The position numbers and the translations under genes are program-made. A stretch of 64,000 nucleotides of DNA from Rhynchosporium graminicola (taxonomy: Eukaryota > Ascomycota > Leotiomycetes > Helotiales > Ploettnerulaceae): assembly GCA_900074885.1 (NCBI GenBank), contig FJUW01000038.1, positions 248,001-312,000 on the forward strand. The letters run 5' to 3'. The notes beneath the pieces are model-generated. The model saw nothing but the letters and a program-made list of their open reading frames with translations. It was not told where the DNA came from and searched no databases. This document shows positions 36,843-46,095 of the stretch, one piece after another; position 1 is the stretch's first letter, and each line of letters starts with the position of its first letter.

Positions 36843-37827
36843 TCACGCTGAAGCCTCGACGAAAGGAGCTGGTGTGACAGGTGGTGCCGAGGATGGTGGT
36901 GGAAGAGATGGGGCCGGCGAAGAGACCAAGTTGCTGACATTGCTCTTCATATCGACATCGACGCCATTATTGCTCTTCTCACTCTTCTCGCTCTCCATCT
37001 GACTGTTATCCTTGTTCTCTTTGCTGCTGTCCCCAGAGGTGGAGCTCTCGGAGTTGCCTTGGACGGTGATTCTTGGGGGCGCAGTCCATCGTGGAATCTC
37101 CCAAATGACACCCGTGAAGCTCTTCAATTTGAATGATCCTTTCTGCCACTTACGACATGGCTTTCCTGATCGATCGAGGGCGCGAAGACCGGCGTTGATG
37201 GCACCTTGATTAGCCTTGGGTCCGAGTTTGTGAGCTGCAGTGCCATTTGCTGCTCGTGGAGCACTGGCGGAGTGATCGATCGAACCGTCCTCCCTGATGA
37301 ATTGCGCGTTAGCAAATTGGTTCTCGTAGAAAGTTGCGACTCCAGGCCTGAATGTGTGCCGAAGTGATCACCGATGTTGGAGTTGATGTGCGACGTGGAC
37401 GGAGTCAGGGAAGCACTTACAATCTTGCCTTCTTCTTGGGACCTGGCTTGCCTCGAGGCTTGGGAAGACCATCAGGACCCAGAGCTGGACCAGATCTCTT
37501 GACGCCTCTCTTCTTGACAACTGCTGTAGGAGGAGGCATCGAGGAGGGGACGGGAGTGCTGGCAGCAACTGGCGTATTGGTGGCCGACTCGGTGGGCATT
37601 TCGCCATTCGAGCTGGGCGCAACGGGGATAGTATTGGAGATGGTTGACGATGATTCCTTTGATAGAGATTCCTCCTTCTCGGCCTTTGCAACCGTCTTCT
37701 CAGCGACCGGAGCGGGAGAGAGTTGTTGAAGCAGCTTGGGCGACAGCTTCAGGGTGACCATCAGGCTCGTCTTCGAGGATTTTCTTCGGCCGCCAGCAGC
37801 AGCAGTTGTCTTGGTTGGTGGTGCCAT
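36843..37827 (-). CDS. ies4: INO80 chromatin-remodelling complex subunit IES4
   Basis: Two minus-strand exons (37827-37421, 37293-36843) encode 285 aa. Ies4 is a small fungal subunit of the INO80 nucleosome remodeller and is linked to checkpoint signalling in yeast. Visible: an N-terminal basic tail, SLMVTLKLSPKLLQQL, a Ser/Pro/Thr-rich linker, the block DGLPKPRGKPGPKKKARLED (interrupted by the intron), LGPKANQGAINAGLRALDRS, then GKPCRKWQKGSFKLKSFTG. An acidic Ser/Asn-rich tail ends the protein. The 127-bp intron is long for this window but its 3' end has a textbook TGCTAAC branch 14 nt before the AG. An in-frame AG at 37348 would add 18 residues but lacks such a branch. The start has an ACC-ATGG context. 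Confidence 0.87.
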
Positions 37828-40306
37828 GGTGGTGGTTGGGTCTGGTGATGTAGGGTGAGGAAGAAAGAAGAAGGATGGATGACGAGAGAAATTGCCGTTG
37901 GTGTTTGCGGAGAGACTGGGCGGGCTGGCTGGCTGGCTGGCTCTTTGAAGTAGTCCGTAGGTCACTCAAGTCATTTATTCACTTTTCGTTCGGGCAAACC
38001 GTGAATAATTGTCGGCGGTGATGACAGTAGAGGGTGATGAAGATACGGTATGGCGGATGATTGATCGATGGTAATGATGGGTAATGGGATGATCAAGATC
38101 AAGGGGGGATGCAATGATGAGCCTTGAAGGCGAAGCGGAGCGCCATCTCAAGGTTAGGTCTCGGTCTCAGGGCATCATCTTAGATCGAACCGCGCCGATT
38201 GTGAGGGTTTGGCAGGAGCACTCGCACACTTTTCCCACTGCTCTGCTCTGGCGTAGCTGCTTGGGGGTCGACAACGTCTAGGTTCAGGCTAGCCAATCAG
38301 AGTGATGGAAGGAAGTCTTGGTATTATTTCTAAATGCCTGAGGCTTACAAGAATTATGTTTCCACGCTACGGTTGCCGCAAGCGAAAGGCGGAAGAATCG
38401 TGAACCCAGCCTGGCCCAGCCCCCTGTGTCATTCCATTCCATTCCTCTGTAGCTTTCGTGTGACAAACTAACTATCGTCCGTCTCCCTTCCTCTTCAATC
38501 AGGCCTCATGGAGACAATCATATGCTTGATATAAGAGTCCCCCGTGATCCTTCCTTCCCTGAATTCTCTTTTCCTTCGCCTACCATAGGATCAAATCTAT
38601 CTACCCACCAAGCTGCCGAAGCGAAGGGATCGCTTGGTTCAATTCTCAAACTCTGCGTGTCCCGCGAAAAGCAAGCCAATAACTGGGGACATGGATGGAA
38701 GAATGAGTGGATGGATGGATGGATGGATGGATGGGTGGATGGAAATGATATGATATGATATGATGACTTCCCTGGTCACGATGCAGCAAGAGGCCAATCT
38801 TGCCAACGTAGATAGTAAGTGCAACAATGGGTGGCGCGTCGGCAAGGACCGATCGAAGAGGTGGGAGTTCTCATTTGTACCCGTTTCATTGTATGGCCTA
38901 ATGGAGTACCTATGTATCTATGCCAGGCACCTCAACAACAAGTAGTTGTTTACTGCTTGGCTTTCCGTTGCCTCCCAGGCGAGGGAATTTCATCTTCGGC
39001 GAAGTTACAGTAAACCTGCAAGGTAGGTATAATTAACTATCGCAACTCGACTTTAACGTCACATGTTTATCTCGCGACATTACATAAAATAACAAATCAA
39101 AGCCACATGAGCTTTGGATGACTCGATTGTAAGCTACGGGTCTTAGATGAAGGATTCACAACAGCTTGCGGACTCGCCATCATGGAAAGTACTTTCTTCC
39201 GAATCATGGACTCTTTCCCAACCTTACTGAACTGAAGGTCGGGATGCTTGCTACGATTCTACGCCAGAGAGCGAGTGATTCACACTCTCATTATATCCCG
39301 GAAACATTATCTTCGAACTCCGAAGTGCTCATGACTCTTACAAGCGTAACATTGGTGCCCCAACGTTACGGCTTCTAGATTGACCCGCCGTGTTTGGTTT
39401 CCCAGAATACCTCTCACTGTCATAATCTCCTCGGCAGAAGAATCTTTAGCAGGTACAGGTAAAATCCGACACAGAGTGGTGCAAGATGCACGTCATGATC
39501 AAAGCAGCTTATTGAATGTCATAGCCCTGAAATAGAAAGGTTCTCACGATGATAGCTCCGCATACAGGGGCAACAACAACAAGAAGGAAATCCATTGAAG
39601 AGCACGATTGTAAGTCGCGTCTCAAACCCTCGGCACAGATCACCACTACGAAATGATCAATTATGATATTCTTTCATAGATTAAGGCAACGAGGTTATCT
39701 TTGGATCTTTCTGATCGGAAATTGGTTGCGAGGCTATCTATCTCCCGTAAAGTACTGTTCTCACATCATCTAGAATCTTGATTCAAAGTGTATCACTACC
39801 CGAAAAGACGATATGCAGAGACCGCGCGCAATCTTGCACGGTGCATTATTCTACATTACCATGATAGGTTTTTGAGTAGGCGACAGAACAAAGAATTGAT
39901 GATGCGAGCGGTGAGGCTCGAGATGGGTATCTGTTTCAGGAGCGGGGGGCGAGAGGGCGGAGGGCCAGTGTTCACGAATTTTCAAAGGTACGGTTGTTTC
40001 TCAGGTCCAGATAATAGTAAGGATTCCATTCCTGGCCAGCCTCAACCTATCCGTCCAATCAAGATGAATACACGCCTCCGCATAACCAGGGAAACTCCCA
40101 ATTACCAAACTACCGAGTAAGCCTTCTCCAGTCCAGGTCAGAAGCAATTACTCTACGGGTAACGTGCTTTTCGTACCCAACCATTCACTCCCGTACCCAA
40201 ACTCCCCATAGCCTCACCATGATGACCTCCCAACCTGTGTTTGATATGCACCCTACAAACAAAACGCCAAATTCGTAGCTGTTGCCATTTCCTTGCCGTT
40301 GAATCA
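37828..40306. other. Intergenic, with tetranucleotide repeats
   Basis: No supported gene in 2.5 kb. A TGGA array (38708-38742) is followed directly by ATGAT units (38744-38764). A 5' leader for IES4 rich in CA and CT occupies the first 150 bp. Confidence 0.5.
38708..38764. repeat. TGGA then ATGAT microsatellites
   Basis: About eight TGGA units with one variant, followed by four ATGAT-type units. Confidence 0.85.
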
Positions 40307-42502
40307 TCAACGGTGCCCCAAAAGCTCAAATTCATCTTCTTCGTCAACATCTTCATCGTCTTCCATTAAAGAATCATCATCGGATTCTTCCTCCTCGTCC
40401 TCCTCGTCCTCCATCTCGTGGTCGACATTTTCAACGGAAGCGGAACTGTGTGGTGGTTCATTGCGGCCCCAGAAATCCATGTCGTCCTCACCAACCAGTT
40501 CCTCTCGCTCTACGGCTTGAGCAGGCGCAGGTTCGTGGAAGAACCCCGGTCCTCTGATAGGAGACACAGATCTCCCAGAGCGTGCTCGTCGAGCGTAAGG
40601 TTCAAATCTGTACGAGCCTCCTGCTAACAACGAAGGCATATGTATGTGCGCAGAATGTCTTCGTTGACGTACTGGGCCAGGAGGAGGACTTTGTAGAAAA
40701 GAGGCACCCATATCCGGCTGATCGGGGATTACAACATGTTCAACCTCCCTGCTTTCAAGCTGAGGGACCTCAACAGCAGGATCGCTCAGGATTGACAGTT
40801 GGGCAGTGTTGTAAGAGTCGCAGATGGCGCATTTCAAACCAAGCCAGTGGTACGTAACAGCGCTTTTGGCATAACAGTCATTGCACGAGACCATGGCCTT
40901 CGTGTCTCGAAATTGGGGTGGCATAGGCTGAAGGTCGATGGCTCTGTCCAGATTGCGAAATTGCGTTTCCATATTGACTGTACTCTTGCTACATATTGGG
41001 CATTTATATGAGGACTTCATGTGCTTATCATAACATGCTCTATGAATGCCGTGGCCGCAGAGCATGAAAACCACAGGCGAGGGGGAGGTGAACATATATT
41101 CTCCGCAAATAGGACAATCGCAATCAGAATTTCGCTCGATGCACTTGTGTGATTTCTCACTTGCCATTGACATACATGTGCCGCAAGTCTGGAATATGTT
41201 AGTTCTTCTGTCTGATGCAATGCCTGGCCACTTTACCTTGCAATGAAAAACATCCTTCCCGAGACCACGGCCTTTTCGGCATATACCACAATCGTCACAG
41301 TGATATATGCTTTTATCGGCATCGTTGTCCCATAGCTTGCAAATATCACAGTAATACCAAGCTGCCCTATCTCCACAATTGACGCAAAATTCACCAGCCC
41401 TCTGAGCACATGAACATAGCATACAGAGCATGTTCTTGGTAGCCTTCCGGTTCAAAACATGATCTTCCACTTCATCATGACACAGTCGACAGGTGTACCA
41501 TTTATCGCAGGCAGAACACTGTAATTTGACATTTCTTTTGTAGTGCTTGCACCCAAGCATGTCGACCTCATCCTTCATCGTCACATTTCCGTCTTCATCG
41601 GTCTCTGTGTCAGGAAGAGCATAGGTCCGCTTCAGATCTGCCGGTGATAAGTGAAATGTGTGTTGCTGATCTGCATTAGCAGGCTCTGGCGCACCATTCA
41701 TCTGCCATATGAAGGAGCTCAAAGAGCCAGGTGTTGTGGGTCTTTCCTGACTGATCATGCTCGCTGGAGAGGGTGCTACCGGTGGCTGTTTGGCATGAAA
41801 TATTTCTTGGGCTTCCGAATATTGTTGTGTGAGAAGCCGATGCATCAATCGAGCTTTCTCATCTCCTGGAATGTCCATAGCTTGAATACGAATGATTTCT
41901 TGTCTCAACGTTCCCATCCCATCATCTTCAGGCAAGGAGCTGTTTCTTGGTCGATTGTTGGACCCGACTTGCCCTCCTCTTTCCTGCGTACTCCGTCGTG
42001 AAGAAGCTTCGGCGGGGCTCATCCTCGCAACAACAGAATTCCTATTGCTGATCGTAGTACTTGCCGCCGAACTTGCTCGAAACCGATTTGGTATTCCGAA
42101 GGAAGGATTGTTCGAGGTTTCCTCGTCCGGATGGCCATGATCTGAAAGTAGCGATGACACTCTGTGCGGTCTGGTACCGTTGAGTATTGGAGGGGCACTG
42201 GGAGGCCTCATGTCTTCGAGATCGCGGAGCTCTGCATCGAGTCCTCCATCTTCCTCGATCGGAGACGATGTCAAGACCGCCCCAGTTATACCTTGTGGAC
42301 CAGCATTCTCCTCATTTCTCAATTCCCCAAGGCCCTCAAGACGCTCAGCAATATCATCAACAGCGATTTCATGGGTATTCTCGAGAGTCGTGTGCTGGTT
42401 TGTTACGGGAACAACCTGACTGTTCGGAGGATTCGAGCGGGAGAAACGACGGGCTTGACGAAGAACTGGGTTGATAAGGAAATCGGACACAAGGGAGCTC
42501 AT
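40307..42502 (-). CDS. CHY zinc-finger / RING ubiquitin ligase (RCHY1/Pirh2-like)
   Basis: Two minus-strand exons (42502-41237, 41188-40307) encode 715 aa. The N-terminal 300 residues are Ser/Arg/Pro-rich. Then come a CHY finger (LGCKHYKRNVKLQCSACDKW, about 315-375), a CTCHY finger (Cys/His pairs through CNCGDRAAWYYCDIC-like text and YHCDDCGICRKGRG), a RING (CDCPICGEYMF ... LCGHGIHRACY ... YKCPIC, about 442-485) and a zinc ribbon; the tail is strongly acidic (Glu/Asp runs). Such proteins are E3 ligases. The 48-bp intron (41189-41236, GTAAAG...TTCCAG) has no stop and is a multiple of three, so an unspliced reading would insert 16 residues between CK and TCGTC and spoil the finger spacing. The start is ATG 42502; the upstream in-frame codon at 42520 is GTG. 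Confidence 0.9.
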   Translation of the reverse strand: MSSLVSDFLINPVLRQARRFSRSNPPNSQVVPVTNQHTTLENTHEIAVDDIAERLEGLGELRNEENAGPQGITGAVLTSSPIEEDGGLDAELRDLEDMRPPSAPPILNGTRPHRVSSLLSDHGHPDEETSNNPSFGIPNRFRASSAASTTISNRNSVVARMSPAEASSRRSTQERGGQVGSNNRPRNSSLPEDDGMGTLRQEIIRIQAMDIPGDEKARLMHRLLTQQYSEAQEIFHAKQPPVAPSPASMISQERPTTPGSLSSFIWQMNGAPEPANADQQHTFHLSPADLKRTYALPDTETDEDGNVTMKDEVDMLGCKHYKRNVKLQCSACDKWYTCRLCHDEVEDHVLNRKATKNMLCMLCSCAQRAGEFCVNCGDRAAWYYCDICKLWDNDADKSIYHCDDCGICRKGRGLGKDVFHCKVKWPGIASDRRTNIFQTCGTCMSMASEKSHKCIERNSDCDCPICGEYMFTSPSPVVFMLCGHGIHRACYDKHMKSSYKCPICSKSTVNMETQFRNLDRAIDLQPMPPQFRDTKAMVSCNDCYAKSAVTYHWLGLKCAICDSYNTAQLSILSDPAVEVPQLESREVEHVVIPDQPDMGASFLQSPPPGPVRQRRHSAHIHMPSLLAGGSYRFEPYARRARSGRSVSPIRGPGFFHEPAPAQAVEREELVGEDDMDFWGRNEPPHSSASVENVDHEMEDEEDEEEESDDDSLMEDDEDVDEEDEFELLGHR

Positions 42503-42797
42503 TTGATGGATATTGGTCACATCTAACTGAATAAACTGTGATGGAGTTTTGACAATTCGTTATTATAGAGTCGGGTACTTGCTCATCTGCCAGTCCCATG
42601 AGGAGGACAAGACATGCGATGACGCTCCCCCCCCGGTCCTGTTAGTGCGTTTTGAGCTTGGGATTTCCCGCTAGCACGTGCACATGTAAATAGAGGTAGA
42701 AACAAATTGCAAGGATTAAAATTGAGCGGAGTCTGGAACTTCCCTCATTTTCATCTTCATTGTCATTATATGCTTTACAGAAATCTACAGTAGCATA
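42503..42797. promoter_or_regulatory. Divergent promoter region, CHY-RING / LYR protein
   Basis: 295 bp between opposed start codons. Contains a C-run at about 42628-42635; otherwise unremarkable. No factor site claimed. Confidence 0.5.
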
Positions 42798-43237
42798 ATG
42801 GCAAGAACAAATCCTTCAGAATTGGTTCATGCTTATCGGCACCTCTATCGAGGTCTCCTGCATGCCATTCGGTACTCGAAGCCGGCCCGATACATTGCAC
42901 GAGATCAACTACGAAATGCATTTCGGAAAGGAGAGCCAGCTGCTTTCGAACAGCAAAAAATAACACGGACGCTAGAGTTTCTCAAGTATGCAGCTCAGGA
43001 AAGCGGACTTGAGCATCGGATTGTCAGAAGTCTATTGCATACGCAATATTGGGAAGCTAAAGAGGGCCATCACTTGTCAGTACCAAGTCATTGTGAACTC
43101 TATCATTTTCGTTGATATTTGGCAGGACAAAAGTGGCAAAACTTCCTGCTCAGAAGGAGATCAGAAGGACAGCCAGAATTCATTATGAAATGACATTGGC
43201 TATGCTCAATGACAGTATGGGCCTTTGTTTGCGGTAA
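42798..43237 (+). CDS. Small LYR-motif protein, probably mitochondrial
   Basis: Two exons (42798-43075, 43126-43237; 50-bp intron) encode 129 aa. The N-terminus carries SELVHAYRHLYRGLL, with Leu-Tyr-Arg at about residues 16-18, followed by basic helices; LYR proteins are small helical mitochondrial factors for iron-sulfur cluster or respiratory-complex assembly, often with the acyl carrier protein. Exon 2 continues the basic helix (KVAKLPAQKEIRRTARIHYE) to a short end. The unspliced frame ends early at 43115; splicing at GTCAGT keeps frame (phase 2). Which LYR subfamily it belongs to, and its target complex, I cannot say. Confidence 0.72.
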
Positions 43238-43867
43238 CATGTCACATCGGCATCGTTGGAAGACTTGTTAGGAAGCCTGGGCCGGTGTCGATCCAAGACA
43301 CTGGGCCACTTGCCCAGTTTGGGCTCGAGGAAGCTCAGAGAAAACTGGGGAAAAGGGCATTAGATTGTCCGACGAATAAGAATGTGCCCATGAGCTGCGA
43401 GAGCTCAACAGTCGTGAGCCGAGAAGGGAAATCAGCACCACGAGATCACTGGAAAGCGAAGAGATCATGAAGAACCCGTTAGGCATGATAGAGTAGGCAA
43501 TCGAGACGGTGTATCTAATCACAGGCTGAGAGGCCATCTTCATTGGAAGATGAATTTGAAGAAAGGGTTCTGGCCATTTAGGAGATACCTCATGGAGCTC
43601 TCCGGACATGCCTCCTAAAGCCTTTGTGTTCAATTTTGCTTAGCCTGACCATTCTCTTTGGCCTCAACCTCTCTTCGCCATTCACTGACATGTGGAATCT
43701 CTTCTCCGACGTGCTTCTAGCTGTCCCCGTAAAGTGCTCCCATGGTCCTTCCAGTGCTCGTGTCAGTCCTTGCCTCTATCCGTATTATCTGCCCCAGCGC
43801 CGGCCTTCCCTTCATTCGAAAGTCGTATCGTCGTTTAAGGTCATAGTCTCGAATTCGCCTCTACTTC
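43238..43867. other. Intergenic between two convergent genes
   Basis: No supported gene between the LYR protein and MZT1. ORFs of 80-120 codons on both strands overlap one another and have no family resemblance. Confidence 0.5.
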
Positions 43868-44210
43868 TCATTGATTTCCAGCCTGAATCTCCCTCTTCGT
43901 CTCTTCGGCGTCTTTTCTTAACTCCTTGATCACAGACTACCATGAATCAGTACCTAAACACCACCATATGGAGCAGGACCACGTACTGCAAGTGCTTCAG
44001 GGTTTACGCCATTCTCAATCAACGAGATGCAGATGGAGAGTGTTTGTCGGTCGAGGTCTGCATTCTAGAAGTAGTTAGAAAAGTCGTGACATCAAAAAGC
44101 AGTAGCCCTGGTACCAGCAATGTCGAGATCTCGTGGAAGACGTCGATAACTTCGCGTGCTTGCGTAGCGCTGGCCTGCTTATCCTTCTTGCTGTCCTGCT
44201 CGGGTAGCAT
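43868..44210 (-). CDS. mzt1: Mitotic-spindle organizing protein 1 (MZT1/MOZART1)
   Basis: Three tiny minus-strand exons (44210-44115, 44064-43987, 43936-43868) encode 80 aa. MZT1 binds the N-terminal regions of gamma-tubulin complex proteins and is needed to recruit and activate the gamma-tubulin complex at spindle poles. The family core is complete only after splicing: [17 protein letters not shown] in exon 1, [19 protein letters not shown] with VNPEALA in exon 2, and [12 protein letters not shown] in exon 3. Introns of 50 bp are both phase 0 (GTACCA...TTCTAG and GTACGT...GGTAG). A longer ORF on the opposite strand (43942-44391) covers it and is a shadow. The start is the ATG nearest the core; an upstream in-frame extension exists but is not family-like. 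It lies downstream of SPC25 on the same strand. Confidence 0.9.
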
Positions 44211-44920
44211 GTTGAGTTGTGGTTTGGATGTTGTTGTGATATCGTTGAATCTGAATCTAGACTCTCGACGGTGTGACGCGACTTGCAGCATCGCGACGGG
44301 GCGCGACTCCGCATTTCAGATCTTCCAACCACCGCACTGCATATGCTGGTTACCGACAAATGCCTATGTAAATAATACCCACGAGTCATAACGATCTTGC
44401 ATGATATAATCCTAATTTGAATAGGACGGTGCCATGAATATTTCGAAAATTGAATCTATCTTTAGTCATTCATATATCGTGTATACACTGCCCCAAAGCC
44501 CCTTCGATACTTATACCTGCTCTTGCGTGGGAAAATCAACACACATCATCTTGTCCAACTCTTCTGGCTCAACGATAAGACCAGCACCCACAGGCTCCTC
44601 CAATGCAGCAAGGTCACCTACATCCCATCGAGGAGAATGGGAACTGTCCAAAATGCGAGAAATTTTCCACGAATTTTCAAAAAAAAAAAAAAAAAGACCG
44701 ATGACTGGAGACAGTTCTTGTCATCACCAGGCTTGGAGAACAGTTTTAACTTGAAGATGCAAAGGTCCCAATGTAATCAGGAGCTCTATACGGGGTCACT
44801 TTGGAATCTATCATCCTAAAGTACCGAATCAACCTCAATGCCTGCTTAATTCCCAGAAGCGCCATTGTACACCTTGCACCGAAACAACAAATGTTCTTCC
44901 TATCGAAACCTTCCACGACC
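44211..44920. other. Intergenic between SPC25 and MZT1
   Basis: Upstream of MZT1; no supported gene. Contains an A-run at about 44680-44695. Confidence 0.5.
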
Positions 44921-45749
44921 TCATCCTTTTACAGCTTCCACGAAAAGTTCCCGCATTCCCTTCAGCAAGACCCTTATGTCTCTAGACTCATTGAGCCTGT
45001 CAAGCACTCGTTCAATTTGCTCCTTCTCTAATTTAGGCTTGCAATATGGAATCTCGTATTCCCGCTTCGAAGTGTCCAGCTCAAACCATGCCTCTCTACT
45101 CCAGTCTCTGTCGTCAATGTGGGTGAACATAAATTTCAGACGGTCGTTCAATCCTGCCCCTTCCATAGTCATACACAGATTCGAGGTCCAGAATTCCATT
45201 TCGGGAATATTGAATCGTGACTGCGCATCGATGTGCTGAGCGTGTGCTCGTTGTGCAGCAAGGCGTGCATCAATCTGCTTCTGTGTATCTGCAATCTGTT
45301 GTTTCAGGCTTTCTCGCGTTGCGACATGGGCGTCTCGTTGTGCACTGAGTGATGCAATCGCGGTTTTCATCTCATTCGTCTCCGCTTCTTCCTTTGCGAC
45401 AGTTTGTTGGTGAGTGCTGGCTTTCTGAGAAAGTATATCAATATCCCTCTTCTTCATACGCTGGTCCTCTGTTGTTGTGTTAGATCGATTTGCCAGGGTA
45501 TCTATGATAGTAATCACCTTTGAGCTCTGCAACATTCATTCGGAATTGATTCCTCTCCTCCAAGACACGCTTGCGGCCCTGCTCAATGAACGTGTCAAAC
45601 TTCATGGTGAACTTTGCCATACGGTCACGCAATTCGTCGAAGCCGAAGTTTATATTGGGCAAGGAATCTGCCATCGAAGGCGCGTCCGCAGATGCTAGAG
45701 GAGGGCGCATTGCGCTGGTGGAAAGTAACGGTTCGAATAGTGTAGACAT
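44921..45749 (-). CDS. spc25: Kinetochore protein SPC25
   Basis: Two minus-strand exons (45749-45518, 45468-44921; 49-bp intron, phase 1) encode 259 aa, the usual size. Spc25 pairs with Spc24 in the NDC80 complex, anchoring it to the inner kinetochore. Seen: an N-terminal segment with LPNINFGFDELRDRMAKFT, a long coiled coil rich in Glu, Lys, Gln and Ala (about residues 70-160), and a globular C-terminal domain with SRFNIPEMEFWTSNLCMTME, then LKFMFTHIDDRDWSREAWFE and a final amphipathic helix. The spliced junction ELKEDQRMKKRDIDIL restores the heptads. ATG 45749 (MSTLFEP) is the family-like start. Divergent from RRN6. Confidence 0.88.
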
Positions 45750-46095
45750 TTCGTGCGAATGGAGGTTGTTGACTGTGTGATGTACTCGGTCGCAAAGCTG
45801 TGAATATTTCAAGAGTTATATGCAGATGAGCGAGTGTTTTCATTCGCGCTTGCGGTTAACGAGGGGATACGATCTATCTAGGCTGCGGTGGGTAAGGCGC
45901 TCCCGTTACCCGCCCCGATAAGGACTTCGATTAAATTTCTGAACATCAGTCATGAAATACTGAATAGCAACTTTATAGCTGATCTCGGCCACGAATACAC
46001 AGGGACTGACTCGCGGCCGCGTCTTGATTAATTACGGACCGAAATGAATCATATCTTTATCCTGTTTTCTGAAGCTCGAGGACCACGAAAACCCA
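45750..46095. promoter_or_regulatory. Divergent promoter region, SPC25 / RRN6
   Basis: 346 bp between opposed start codons, with a GCGGCCGC palindrome at about 46013-46020. No assigned factor. Confidence 0.45.

Noticed and set aside
42503..42520. Upstream start for the CHY/RING gene at 42520
   Set aside because: That codon is GTG; the first ATG in frame is 42502.
43942..44391. 149-codon plus-strand ORF
   Set aside because: Shadow of MZT1, whose three exons on the other strand give a complete known family.
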